Shown piece by piece: positions 25,652-34,922 of a stretch of DNA of 64,000 bases. Within the stretch, counting starts at the first letter, position 1; each line of letters begins with the position of its first letter. The DNA is from Flavobacterium sp. GT3R68 (lineage in GTDB: Bacteria > Bacteroidota > Bacteroidia > Flavobacteriales > Flavobacteriaceae), in assembly GCF_007109225.1 (NCBI RefSeq), contig NZ_VJZK01000001.1, positions 764,731-828,730 on the forward strand, given 5' to 3'. The notes below the pieces were generated by a model. That model was given only the letters and a program-made list of their open reading frames with translations. It ran no database searches and had not been told where the DNA came from. Both the position numbers and the translations under genes were made by a program.

Positions 25652-28249
25652 CTAGAATTGATAGTTGATGTTTAAACTGAGTGTCAGTCCTTTTTTATAA
25701 GACAGCACATTGACATCTCCGGAACTGTTTTCCTGAACCCGTTCAATGACAGGATCTAAGATGTTTTTGACTACAAGGCCCAAACCGAGATTTTTGGTCA
25801 GCTTTGATTTGGTGATAAAATCCAGAGAGCCAAATGCCTTATCGACTAGGTTACCCTTTCCGTCGGTTCCGATAGCGTTGACACGATCTGAAAAATAACT
25901 ATAGGCCAATGTGGTGGTCAGATTACTTTGTTTGTTGTTCCATTCATTGAAGAAAGTAAGATCGGCATTCAGCAATAAATCGGATGCGCCGGTAAAACGG
26001 CTTTTTTCATTGGTAAAAGCCACCTGGTAATCGGTTTCTTCCTTTACTTTTTCAGCATCAAGGCTTTGGTCGCTGTACAAATAGGAAGCATTGATGCCGG
26101 TCGATAATTTTTTCGCTTTCGCTTCGTCTGATTGGAAAAGTATTTTTCGGTATTCGATTTCAGCTCCGGCCACATAACCAAAATCCCCGGTGTTGATGAA
26201 GGAAACGTCATTGGAAGAAGAAGAAATGGTCACTTCATTCATTGGGTTTTGAATGTATTTTCCAAAAGCGGTCAATGAAATCAGCTCTTCACTTTTAGGA
26301 AACATTTCCCATTTGATATCCAAATTATAATTATCGGATTCATATAAATACGGATTACCCACTTTTACCTGCAATACTTCTTCGTAAACGAATAAGGCTC
26401 TTTCCTTGAATTGTGGTAATGTATAGGTTTTGCTGAATCCAAAACGTAAATTTTGTTTTTCGGTCAACTCGTATTTCATAATTAAACTGGGTAAGAAGGC
26501 GAATTTTTTTAATTCATCTTCACCACCTGCAGGGTCCAGCTGTGTATTCCATTTTACTTTTTGATATATAGATTCTCCTCTCAGACCCAAAATCGTTGTC
26601 AGTTTATCGGATTTATATTCAGTAGTGACGAAAGCAGCATGGATGGTCTGGTCACCATTAAACGTTTGCGGATCTAATGCATTAGTAACCTGTGAATTTC
26701 CTCGGAATGTAGCGATGGTAAAATAACCATTACTGAAATTTTCCTGATTATAAAATAAATCTAGGTTATCCGGGTCAACCACCGTATTGGTATATCCAAA
26801 ACTTGACTTGAAGTTGAATTGCGTCGCCTCAAAATCCCGGGCCTTAATTTTTCCACTGTAACCAAAAGTTATTTTTCCTTGGAATTCACCTTCGTCTTTT
26901 TTATTGAATTTATAATCAAAAGAGGTATTAGCCGCTATTTCATTTTCTTTCAGGCTTTGAAAATAACGGTGATTGTTGGGCGCAGATATACTTGAAAGGA
27001 TGTAACCATTGGTTTCTTTCCTAAAGGTATTCTGGGTTCTGTCCGGCAAGTCACCTTTTATAGTGTTGTATGAAATCCCCCAATTTAATTTAGAACGATC
27101 ATTCAGCTTATGGTCTCCCAATAACTGATTTACCCACAAACTATTTTTTTCATAGGTCGAACGACGGATTAATCCGTTGCCGTCATCGGCAATATCGGCA
27201 ATGTATCCCGTAAATTCTTCTTTCGATTGTGATGACGTGTTGATGAAAACACTATTGAAATTAATTTTATTGGCCTTGATTTTATAGCCCACATTCGCCA
27301 TTGCGGTACTATTGGTGTTGTAATTAAAAGAGGTGTATTTTTCAAAATTTTTATTTGCTACACCACTTCCATTTACGTTGCTTTTCGCTGTTCCGTCACT
27401 TTTCGAAGTATATTCATTTCCAAATGCCGCTGTTGCGAAAAGGCTCAGCTTTCCTTCAGATCCTACCTGAAATGATTCTCCGCCCGAAATTCCCAAAGAA
27501 GTCCCAATCGGATCTTTAGTGTCCAATTGCAAGGTGTTGAAATTGTATTGTGTTAATCCATTGCTGGGGATAGAAATGTTCGTGAATCCAGAACTGCTTG
27601 GCCGTTTTTGCAGCGAGAAGTCATCTTCGTTCATAGCATTGGTATTTATTTTTGAACCCACTTCCAGTTTCATAAAACCATTCCCTTTATAGTCTTTCGA
27701 AACGATATCTACATTCCCTCCGGCAAAATCACCATAAAGCCTGCTGTTGTAAACTTTGTCAATACCCACATATTCCAAAATATCGGTAGAGAATATTTCG
27801 AGGTTAAGGTTTTTCTTTTCTGGGTCATTCGAAGGTATTGGAAGACCATTCATGGTTGTGGAATTATAACGGTCACCAAGTCCACGAACAAAAATATTTC
27901 CGGAACCTTCCTGTTTGGTAATCCCGGTGGTTTTGGTTACAGCAGTTGCCACATCACTAACTCCTTTTCGTGACAACTCCTGGGCCCCAATACTTTGTTT
28001 TATTTCGACAGCCTGTTGTTGGTCCAGCAATAATACGCTCTCCTTTTCCCTGCTTTTAACCGATTTAACGACAACGTTTTCAAGATGCTCGCCATCTGAT
28101 ACAATGGTGTCTTTCGCTTCGGTTGATATAACAGGTATGACTCCGCTGATCGAATCTTTATCCTGAATTGTTACGGATGCTGTACTTGTATTTTGCGCCA
28201 TCGCAACAGAACAGATAAATAACGTGATGAATAATAGTCTGAATTTCAT
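25652..28249 (-). CDS. TonB-dependent outer-membrane receptor
   Basis: An 865-aa receptor starting MKFRLLFITLFICSVAMAQ (signal peptide). After a short linker comes a TonB-box-like segment and the plug domain: VVVKSVKSREKESVLLLDQQ, VTKTTGITKQEGSGNIFVRG, NGLPIPSNDPEKKN, GDFAGGNVDIVSKDYKGNG. A long beta-barrel ends in LSLNINYQF with the usual terminal Phe. It imports a ligand across the outer membrane using TonB energy. The ligand is unknown; the PhoBR/Pst neighbourhood suggests a phosphorus compound, possibly handed over by the two adjacent lipoproteins. No SusD partner is present. The longer in-frame start at 28342 is rejected because it buries the signal peptide. Confidence 0.9.
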   Translation of the reverse strand: MKFRLLFITLFICSVAMAQNTSTASVTIQDKDSISGVIPVISTEAKDTIVSDGEHLENVVVKSVKSREKESVLLLDQQQAVEIKQSIGAQELSRKGVSDVATAVTKTTGITKQEGSGNIFVRGLGDRYNSTTMNGLPIPSNDPEKKNLNLEIFSTDILEYVGIDKVYNSRLYGDFAGGNVDIVSKDYKGNGFMKLEVGSKINTNAMNEDDFSLQKRPSSSGFTNISIPSNGLTQYNFNTLQLDTKDPIGTSLGISGGESFQVGSEGKLSLFATAAFGNEYTSKSDGTAKSNVNGSGVANKNFEKYTSFNYNTNSTAMANVGYKIKANKINFNSVFINTSSQSKEEFTGYIADIADDGNGLIRRSTYEKNSLWVNQLLGDHKLNDRSKLNWGISYNTIKGDLPDRTQNTFRKETNGYILSSISAPNNHRYFQSLKENEIAANTSFDYKFNKKDEGEFQGKITFGYSGKIKARDFEATQFNFKSSFGYTNTVVDPDNLDLFYNQENFSNGYFTIATFRGNSQVTNALDPQTFNGDQTIHAAFVTTEYKSDKLTTILGLRGESIYQKVKWNTQLDPAGGEDELKKFAFLPSLIMKYELTEKQNLRFGFSKTYTLPQFKERALFVYEEVLQVKVGNPYLYESDNYNLDIKWEMFPKSEELISLTAFGKYIQNPMNEVTISSSSNDVSFINTGDFGYVAGAEIEYRKILFQSDEAKAKKLSTGINASYLYSDQSLDAEKVKEETDYQVAFTNEKSRFTGASDLLLNADLTFFNEWNNKQSNLTTTLAYSYFSDRVNAIGTDGKGNLVDKAFGSLDFITKSKLTKNLGLGLVVKNILDPVIERVQENSSGDVNVLSYKKGLTLSLNINYQF

Positions 28250-28463
28250 TTGAGGTAGTGTTTTATTTTTTGCAAAATAACGACGGGTCTGTAAAGATGG
28301 AGTTACTTGCCGATTACGATTTGGTTTTGTAATTATTACCAAATTGTTACTACATTAAATTACCGTTAAGGCGTTTTATCGTTTTGTTTTATCTTTACAT
28401 TTACATCGCAATTAGAACCTTATTTAAAATAGTTTCGTGAGATAACACACAACTTTGCAGATT

Positions 28464-29147
28464 ATGAAAAAGAAAGAAATAAAGATTTTATTGGTCGATG
28501 ATGAAGCTGATATTTTAGAGATTGTAGGATATAATCTTTCGCAGGAAGGTTATCAGATTGTGACCGCTACAAATGGTAAAGAGGCTGTTGCCAAAGCAAA
28601 AAAGGAATTACCTCACCTGATTATTATGGATGTGATGATGCCGGAAATGGACGGAATGGAAGCCTGTGAAAACATCCGTAAAATCCCTGAACTTAGCCAG
28701 GTTATCATTACCTTTTTGACGGCCAGAAGTGAAGATTATTCACAGGTTGCAGGCTTTGATGCCGGAGCCGATGATTATATTACCAAGCCCATCAAGCCCA
28801 AGTTGTTGGTCAGTAAAGTCAAAGCACTGTTACGTAGATTGAAGGATGAGGAAAAGAATTCGGAGACATTGAACGTAGGCGGAATCGAAATCAATCGGGA
28901 AGAATATAAAATTATAAAGGACAATCTTGAAATTATTCTCCCGAGAAAAGAATTTGAATTGTTTTATCTTTTGGCTTCCAAGCCCGGAAAAGTTTTCAAG
29001 AGAGAAGAAATTCTCGATAAGGTTTGGGGTAATGATGTTGTAGTCGGCGGAAGAACTATCGATGTTCACATCCGCAAATTAAGAGAAAAAATTGGAGAGG
29101 ATTTATTCAGAACCATTAAAGGTGTAGGGTATAAGTTTGAAGTATAA
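28464..29147 (+). CDS. phoB: PhoB-like response regulator
   Basis: A 227-aa OmpR-class regulator. The receiver has the acidic pocket VDDEAD, the phospho-acceptor D56 in LIIMDVMMPEMDG, the conserved Thr in ITFLTARSE and the Lys in DDYITKPIKP. The C-terminal winged helix contains RKEFELFYLLASKPGKVF and VHIRKLREKIG. It is followed after 3 bases by its kinase gene and then by the porin and pst genes, so PhoB is the natural name. The ATG at 28464 is preferred over a TTG three codons earlier. The -7-like sequence CAACTTTG ends at 28458, suggesting a leaderless message. Confidence 0.9.
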   Translation: MKKKEIKILLVDDEADILEIVGYNLSQEGYQIVTATNGKEAVAKAKKELPHLIIMDVMMPEMDGMEACENIRKIPELSQVIITFLTARSEDYSQVAGFDAGADDYITKPIKPKLLVSKVKALLRRLKDEEKNSETLNVGGIEINREEYKIIKDNLEIILPRKEFELFYLLASKPGKVFKREEILDKVWGNDVVVGGRTIDVHIRKLREKIGEDLFRTIKGVGYKFEV

Positions 29148-29150
29148 ATT

Positions 29151-30188
29151 GTGATTATTTTTAAACGGACATATCGTTTTGCTGTCATGTCAGCGCTATT
29201 CATCTCCCTGTTCTCTACGGGGCTGGTGGGGTTACTAACGACCGTGTTTTTTACTTTTTCTCCAAGGTTCTGTTTTGTTTTTGGTATCTCGATTGCGCTT
29301 TTTTCGTTTTTTGTGATACAATATCGGGTAGAGCGATTTATCTATAAGAAAGTAAAAAAAATATACGATGATGTTTCCTTATTAGAGTCCAGTACTTTCA
29401 GGAGCCAATCCATCACTACCGACATGGCGACGCTTACCCGCGAAGTGAAAAAGTTTGCTACCGATAAAAAACTCGAAATCGAAACCCTGAAAGTGCGTGA
29501 GGAATACCGACGTGAATTTTTAGGAAATGTTTCCCACGAACTCAAAACGCCGCTTTTTACCGTTCAGGGCTATCTGTCCACATTGCTTGACGGTGCTATG
29601 AATGATAAGACCATCCGTAAAAAATATCTGGAACGGGCCGAAAAGGGAGTCGAACGCCTCATTTATATCGTACAGGATTTGGATATGATTTCCAAATTGG
29701 AAATTGGAGATCTGAATCTGGAAGTTGCCCAATTTGATATTGTAAAGGTCATCCAGAATGTCTTTGATCTGCTGGAAATGAAAGCTTCTAAAAAGGATAT
29801 TTTGCTGATGTTCGACATGAAGTACAACAAACCGATTATGGTCGTTGGTGATCAGGACAAAATCCAGCAGGTGGTAATGAACCTTATAGTGAATTCCATC
29901 AAATACGGTAAAGTCAAAGGCTCGACCGAAGTGAGTATTGAAGATCTGACCGAAAATAAAGTCATTGTCCGCATCACTGATAATGGGGAAGGAATTGAGA
30001 AACAAAATATTCCCCGTCTTTTCGAGCGTTTTTACAGAGTAGATAAAAGCGGAGCCAGAACTGAAGGCGGTTCCGGATTAGGTTTGTCCATCGTAAAGCA
30101 TATCATTGAAGCCCACGATGAGAAAATATATGTCAACAGTGAATTTGGCGTTGGATCAGAGTTTTCTTTTACTCTTGAAAAGGCATAA
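29151..30188 (+). CDS. phoR: PhoR-like sensor histidine kinase
   Basis: A 345-aa membrane kinase. Two N-terminal membrane helices (about 13-35 and 41-60) enclose only a very short periplasmic link, so sensing probably depends on partner proteins such as PstSCAB/PhoU, as in other PhoR systems. A coiled linker follows, then the H box (NVSHELKTPLF, H129), the N box (VMNLIVNSIKYG), the G1 box (ITDNGEGI), the F box (LFERFYRVDKS) and the G2 box (GGSGLGLSIVKHI). All catalytic boxes are intact. No PAS domain. GTG start at 29151, 3 bases after the phoB stop. Confidence 0.9.
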   Translation: MIIFKRTYRFAVMSALFISLFSTGLVGLLTTVFFTFSPRFCFVFGISIALFSFFVIQYRVERFIYKKVKKIYDDVSLLESSTFRSQSITTDMATLTREVKKFATDKKLEIETLKVREEYRREFLGNVSHELKTPLFTVQGYLSTLLDGAMNDKTIRKKYLERAEKGVERLIYIVQDLDMISKLEIGDLNLEVAQFDIVKVIQNVFDLLEMKASKKDILLMFDMKYNKPIMVVGDQDKIQQVVMNLIVNSIKYGKVKGSTEVSIEDLTENKVIVRITDNGEGIEKQNIPRLFERFYRVDKSGARTEGGSGLGLSIVKHIIEAHDEKIYVNSEFGVGSEFSFTLEKA

Positions 30189-30363
30189 CAACGTACCAAA
30201 TTTATATGCGAAGTTAACTTCAGAGTTAATTAATCTTTAAAATAAAACAAATAAACCCACTGTTATCCGAAACTTTGGTGGAATCTAAAAAACTTAGAGT
30301 CAGCGAGATGTATTTTTACATAACAATTTCATAACTTTAGCGTCTTAATAATTTAATGCTGAT

Positions 30364-30384
30364 GTAATGTTTAGTTAACATTAC
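30364..30384 (+). promoter_or_regulatory. Palindrome in the porin/pst promoter, candidate PhoB operator
   Basis: GTAATGTT-TAGTT-AACATTAC, two perfect 8-base arms. It covers the -33 area of a promoter whose -7 element is CATCTTTG at 30390-30397, 27 bases before the porin start. Placement fits an activator site. That PhoB binds it is inference. Confidence 0.4.
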
Positions 30385-30423
30385 GCAAGCATCTTTGCAC
30401 TGTATAACAAACAACATTTAACT

Positions 30424-31737
30424 GTGAAAAAAATTGCATCATCACTTCTACTTCTAAGTGCATTTATTAGTCAGGCACAAGATGTTCCTGTTGATTCCTT
30501 AAAACAAGGTGTCAGCATTGATTCTTTAAAAGAAGCCATCAATGACCATACGATGAGGTTCGGTTCTTTGGACGAAAGATTGGCTACAATTGAAAGCGAT
30601 CTTGGTAAATTGACGAAAATTAAAATCTCCGGTTACATACAGGCACAATACGACATGTATGATTTTCAGGATGATAAAGGACCAGTAAGTGGTTCTAATG
30701 CGGATGCACCGGTTACTAACTCTTTTTATCTTCGCCGAGCGCGAATTAAATTTACATATGAAGCTTTGGATGGGATAAAATTTGTGCTTCAACCTGAATT
30801 TGCGTTTGATAAAGTCAATGTGAAAGATGCGTATGTAGTTTTAAATGACCGTTGGACACAGACGTATTCGTTGTTTGTGGGTCAGTTCAACCGACCGACA
30901 TATGAGGTTGAATTATCTTCAGGTTTCAGAGAGTTCTTGGAAAGAAGCTTGATGACTCGAACCCTTTATCCAAACGAAAGAGATTTGGGAGCCAAATTGG
31001 AAGCTAATTTCGATTTGAAATATGAAATTCCTTTGAAATTGCAATTCGCCATCTTTAACGGGAATTTCGGTTATGGAACCACGGATAAGCAAGTTAGGGA
31101 TATTGATGGTAACAAAGATGTGATGGCAAGAGCCGTATATTCGATAAAATTACCAAAGCAGGGACTAGGGATTGATATTGGAGGCCATGGTTTTTTCGGT
31201 ACAACGAAAGTCCTTTCTCAAACCTCTCCTGCAACGGTTTACACTGACGAAAACAACAATCCATTCACCCCATCGGTGGGCGATAGTCTGAAGAAAGACT
31301 GGTTCGGCGCGGAGATGCAGGTTTATTACGATATTCTTGGCGGAATGTCCTTAAGGACTGAATATATTGGAGGAACCATATCCGGAACTACAAATCCAGC
31401 GCAGAGCAATCCACTTTTTAAGTTTGACAGAGTGAGAAATTTTACAGGATTTTATGCTTCTTTGATAAAAAATGTTGGAAAAAATCATCAGGCAGTAGTA
31501 CGTTACGATGAGTTTGATCCTAACAATAAACTTAAAGGAGAAGATGCTGGAATGACTGCAGGGGATTTAAAATTCAGTACCTGGACTTTTGGATGGCAGT
31601 ATTTCTACGATGAAAATGTCAAAGTGGTATTAGGATACACGATGCCAACTAATGAGAAAAGTACTGTTGTTGGAGGAGATTACAAAAGAGATAAAAGAGA
31701 CAATACATTCTCAATAAGACTACAGGCTAGTTTTTAA
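30424..31737 (+). CDS. OprO/OprP-type porin (phosphate-selective porin family)
   Basis: A 437-aa outer-membrane protein: short signal peptide (KKIASSLLLLSAFISQAQ), a coiled-coil-like N-terminal stretch (IDSLKEAINDH, LDERLATIESDLGKL), then a beta-barrel beginning IKISGYIQAQYDMYDFQDD with SFYLRRARIKFTYEALDG, and ending FSIRLQASF. These are the landmarks of the porin O/P family, which forms phosphate or polyphosphate channels in Pseudomonas. Specificity here is inferred from the pst genes that follow (26-base gap to pstS). The start codon is GTG. Confidence 0.88.
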   Translation: MKKIASSLLLLSAFISQAQDVPVDSLKQGVSIDSLKEAINDHTMRFGSLDERLATIESDLGKLTKIKISGYIQAQYDMYDFQDDKGPVSGSNADAPVTNSFYLRRARIKFTYEALDGIKFVLQPEFAFDKVNVKDAYVVLNDRWTQTYSLFVGQFNRPTYEVELSSGFREFLERSLMTRTLYPNERDLGAKLEANFDLKYEIPLKLQFAIFNGNFGYGTTDKQVRDIDGNKDVMARAVYSIKLPKQGLGIDIGGHGFFGTTKVLSQTSPATVYTDENNNPFTPSVGDSLKKDWFGAEMQVYYDILGGMSLRTEYIGGTISGTTNPAQSNPLFKFDRVRNFTGFYASLIKNVGKNHQAVVRYDEFDPNNKLKGEDAGMTAGDLKFSTWTFGWQYFYDENVKVVLGYTMPTNEKSTVVGGDYKRDKRDNTFSIRLQASF

Positions 31738-31763
31738 TAACAAACACAATTAAAAAAAATAAA

Positions 31764-32597
31764 ATGAAAACAAAAAAAATAACAGTAGCAGCAATCTTAT
31801 TAGTCGTTATGACAGTAGGATTCTCGTTTACCGCTTTAGATAAAATCACGGTTAAAGGTTCAGATACCATGGTGATCCTGTCTCAAAAATGGGCGGAAGT
31901 ATATATGCAGAAACACCCGGGAACGACCATTCAGGTAACCGGAGGTGGTTCAGGAGTTGGAATTTCAGCATTGATTAACGGTTCTACCGATATCGCAAAT
32001 TCAAGCCGTCCGATGAAAGCGTCTGAGGTAGCAAAATTAAAAGCAAAATTCAGTACGCTTGGTGTGGAGATCCCTTGCGCAAAGGATGGTATTTCTATCT
32101 ATCTTAATAAATCAAATGGGGTAAATGAGTTAACCTTAAAGCAATTGGGACAGATTTATTCAGGAAAAATTACGAACTGGAAACAAGTGGGTGGAGTAGA
32201 TGCGAATATCAAATTATATGGTAGAGAAAGCAGTTCAGGAACGTTTGTTTACTTTAAAGATAATGTTGTAAAATCGGATTTCGCGCCAAGCTGCCAAAGT
32301 TTACCAGGAACCGCTGCGATTGTAAATGCAGTAAAAAAAGATAAATTTGGAATTGGCTACGGTGGAGCTGCTTACGCAGAAGGTGTGAAAGACTGTAAAG
32401 TGAAGAAAGACGATAAAAGTCCTGCTTATGCTCCTACAGCCGAAACCATCAAAAACAGAACGTACCCAATTTCGAGATACTTGTACATGTATCTTAGAAA
32501 CCGTCCAACTGGTGCTATGAAAGCTTATATTGATTGGATTCTAAGTGCTGAAGGTCAAAAAATTATTACCGAAGTGGGGTATTTTCCAGTAAAATAA
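31764..32597 (+). CDS. pstS: Phosphate-binding protein PstS
   Basis: A 277-aa periplasmic binding protein with a signal sequence (KKITVAAILLVVMTVGFSF). The mature part starts LDKITVKGSDTMVILSQKW. It has the PstS phosphate-binding landmarks GSDT near the N-terminus, TGGGSGVGISALINGSTD (about 57-74) and YGRESSSGTFVYFKD (about 152-166). It delivers phosphate to PstCA. No lipobox. A strong hairpin separates it from pstC, which probably raises PstS output relative to the permease. Confidence 0.95.
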   Translation: MKTKKITVAAILLVVMTVGFSFTALDKITVKGSDTMVILSQKWAEVYMQKHPGTTIQVTGGGSGVGISALINGSTDIANSSRPMKASEVAKLKAKFSTLGVEIPCAKDGISIYLNKSNGVNELTLKQLGQIYSGKITNWKQVGGVDANIKLYGRESSSGTFVYFKDNVVKSDFAPSCQSLPGTAAIVNAVKKDKFGIGYGGAAYAEGVKDCKVKKDDKSPAYAPTAETIKNRTYPISRYLYMYLRNRPTGAMKAYIDWILSAEGQKIITEVGYFPVK

Positions 32598-32615
32598 CAA
32601 CACAATAAGTGCTTG

Positions 32616-32653
32616 TCAAAACCTCTTTATTGTGTAAGGAGGTTTTGATTTTT
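32616..32653 (+). terminator. Hairpin with T run between pstS and pstC
   Basis: Perfect 10-bp stem TCAAAACCTC/GAGGTTTTGA with a 13-base loop, then TTTTT. It looks like a partial terminator or an mRNA 3'-end stabiliser inside the operon. Confidence 0.75.
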
Positions 32654-32681
32654 ACAATAATTACCCATCTAATTTAAATAA

Positions 32682-33935
32682 ATGGATCCCAATATTCCAC
32701 AAAACCAAACTTTTACCCCGGAAAGCCTAAAGAAACAATTCCGTCTCTCTGAATTTTTGGCGGAGAAAATAATATCATCCGTTGCTTTTCTGTCGATAGC
32801 AATGATTGTATTGATTTTTGTTTTTGTATTCAAAGAATCGCTGCCGTTATTTAGTTTTGGAAATGATAGCAAAGCTAAAACAGAAACCTTAGTTGATTCG
32901 GATTCAGAAGGTCAGCGACCGGAAGCATATGGTACTGAACCAGCTGCTGACAAGCCGGAGACTTATGGATCGGAACCCGTTACGCAGGAAGATTTAAAAC
33001 CAGAAACGTACGGATCGGAACCGGTTTCACAAAAGGATTTACAGCCGGAAAGTTATGGTGATGCAGCAACAGAGCCTGCCGTAGCCAATGATAAACCTGA
33101 GAGCTATGGTGATGTTGTCGCGGAAGTGCCTAACGAAATGCCTGCGGAAGTTGAAGCCAGTAACGATGGTGCGGACAATACTTGGGGATCCTTTTTCTCC
33201 ACCGAATGGGTACCGGTTTCAGACAATCCTCGATTTGGGTTATTGGCTTTGCTTATCGGAACTTTGAAAGTGACAATAATTGCTATGTTGATTGCCGGAC
33301 CTATCGCGGTTTTAGCAGCACTTTATACCTCTACCTTTGCCTCCAAAAGAGCTAAAGAAATCATTAAGCCTATAATTGAATTATTGGCCGCATTCCCATC
33401 AGTGGTAATTGGTTTCTTCGCCTTAATGGTATTGGCAACTTTTTTCCAGGATGTTTTCGGGTATGAAACCCGATTGAATGCTTTTGTCGGCGGTGTCGCG
33501 ATGGCATTGGCGGCAATCCCAATTATCTACACGATATCGGAAGATGCGCTTTCAGCAGTTCCTAAAACCTATACCGAAGCCAGTCTTGCCCTGGGCGCCA
33601 GTAAATGGCAAACCGCATTCTTTGTGACGTTGCCTGCCGCGATTCCCGGAATTTTTGCCGCGTTGCTCTTGGGTGTCGGAAGGGTTTTTGGTGAAACGAT
33701 GATTGCACTGATGGCCACCGGAAATGCCGCTTTGATTTCAGCCAATCCGTTTGACAGTGTGCGAACATTCGCCGCAACAATCGGTTCCGAAATGGCAGAA
33801 ACTGTTTTTGGCGATACCCATTACAGCGTCTTGTTTTTCATTGGTTCATTGTTGTTCATCTTTTCTTTTGGATTGAATGCACTGGCAGAATTTTATGTTA
33901 AAGGTAAATTACTCAAGAAATTCCAAGGAAATTAA
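32682..33935 (+). CDS. pstC: Phosphate ABC transporter permease PstC with a repeat-bearing extra loop
   Basis: A 417-aa inner-membrane permease, about 100 residues longer than the E. coli protein. Helix 1 is near residues 35-52. The permease core starts near 180 and carries the coupling-helix region (TYTEASLALGASKWQTAFFV, about 297-316). The extra length lies between helix 1 and the core (about residues 66-165), an acidic low-complexity loop with five copies of a nine-residue motif: RPEAYGTEP, KPETYGSEP twice, QPESYGDAA, KPESYGDVV. By topology the loop should be periplasmic. The pstA gene follows after 2 bases. Confidence 0.93.
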   Translation: MDPNIPQNQTFTPESLKKQFRLSEFLAEKIISSVAFLSIAMIVLIFVFVFKESLPLFSFGNDSKAKTETLVDSDSEGQRPEAYGTEPAADKPETYGSEPVTQEDLKPETYGSEPVSQKDLQPESYGDAATEPAVANDKPESYGDVVAEVPNEMPAEVEASNDGADNTWGSFFSTEWVPVSDNPRFGLLALLIGTLKVTIIAMLIAGPIAVLAALYTSTFASKRAKEIIKPIIELLAAFPSVVIGFFALMVLATFFQDVFGYETRLNAFVGGVAMALAAIPIIYTISEDALSAVPKTYTEASLALGASKWQTAFFVTLPAAIPGIFAALLLGVGRVFGETMIALMATGNAALISANPFDSVRTFAATIGSEMAETVFGDTHYSVLFFIGSLLFIFSFGLNALAEFYVKGKLLKKFQGN

Positions 33936-33937
33936 TA

Positions 33938-34882
33938 ATGGAGACAATCATAAACGAAGAGCAAAATACTTTTTTCGCCGAAAAAAATAAATCGGCCGAT
34001 ATTAAAGGAAAATTTATTATTGGAACCACTTTGGCATCGGTTCTTATTATTATTTCGGTGTTGTTTCTGATAATCGGAATTATTATATATGAAGGATGGG
34101 ATATGTTCTCCTGGGAATTTATCCGTTCCTTTCCAACAGATGGAATGACAAAAGGAGGAATCTTTCCGGCGATTATCGGAACGTTCATCTTAGTGATTGT
34201 CATGTCGGTGGCAGCGGTCCCTTTTGGAACCATTACGGCAATTTACCTGACCGAATACGCAAAGGAAAATTCTGTTTTTGCGGCCGCAGTACGGTTCTCG
34301 GTACGTACACTTGCTGTAGTACCATCCATTATATTTGGACTTTTTGGACTTGGGTTTTTTATTCAATTCATAGGAAAAGGAGTCGATACTGCTTTTAACG
34401 CAGGAGAATTGCATTGGGGACAGCCTAATATTCTGTGGGCAAGTCTTACCATGGCTTTGCTGACGTTACCGGTAGTTATTGTGTCGGTGGAAGAAGCTTT
34501 GAAAACAGTGCCTCGAGAGTTGCGTGAAGCCAGTTTGGCCCTCGGCGCTACCAAATGGCAGACTATCAGAAAAGTGGTATTGCCGGGATCCGTATCCGGA
34601 ATAATGACAGGGACCATTTTGGCTGTCAGCCGGGGTGCCGGAGAAGTGGCTCCAATCTTATTTACCGGAGCTGCTTACTATCTGGCGACTTTACCCGAAT
34701 CGGTGAGCGATCAATTTATGAATCTGGGGTATCACATTTACATCATGTCGACCCAGTCGTCAGATGTAGAAAAAACAATGCCTATACAGTTTGCGACTAC
34801 ATTAGTGTTATTGATGTTAACCATCTCCTTAAATATCATTGCTGTGGTAATCCGATCCAGAATCAGAAGAAAGAAAGCATAA
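33938..34882 (+). CDS. pstA: Phosphate ABC transporter permease PstA
   Basis: A 314-aa inner-membrane permease with six helices. A cytoplasmic start (about 1-28) precedes helix 1; the coupling-helix motif is VPRELREASLALGATKWQTI (about residues 190-209) and SRGAGEVAPILFTGAAYY follows. It pairs with PstC to form the phosphate channel. The length is normal and there is no extra loop, in contrast to PstC. The gap to pstC is 2 bases; pstB follows after 40 bases. Confidence 0.95.
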   Translation: METIINEEQNTFFAEKNKSADIKGKFIIGTTLASVLIIISVLFLIIGIIIYEGWDMFSWEFIRSFPTDGMTKGGIFPAIIGTFILVIVMSVAAVPFGTITAIYLTEYAKENSVFAAAVRFSVRTLAVVPSIIFGLFGLGFFIQFIGKGVDTAFNAGELHWGQPNILWASLTMALLTLPVVIVSVEEALKTVPRELREASLALGATKWQTIRKVVLPGSVSGIMTGTILAVSRGAGEVAPILFTGAAYYLATLPESVSDQFMNLGYHIYIMSTQSSDVEKTMPIQFATTLVLLMLTISLNIIAVVIRSRIRRKKA

Positions 34883-34922
34883 TTATCTTCTGCAAAAAAA
34901 TTATACAAAAGAACAAGAATAG

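Noticed and set aside
28250..28342. 31 extra codons before the TonB receptor
   Set aside because: They would bury the signal peptide that starts at 28249, and they cover the promoter region.
34096..34398. Alternative-frame proteins inside pstA and other long genes
   Set aside because: They are shadows of confident genes; the main frames carry all conserved motifs.
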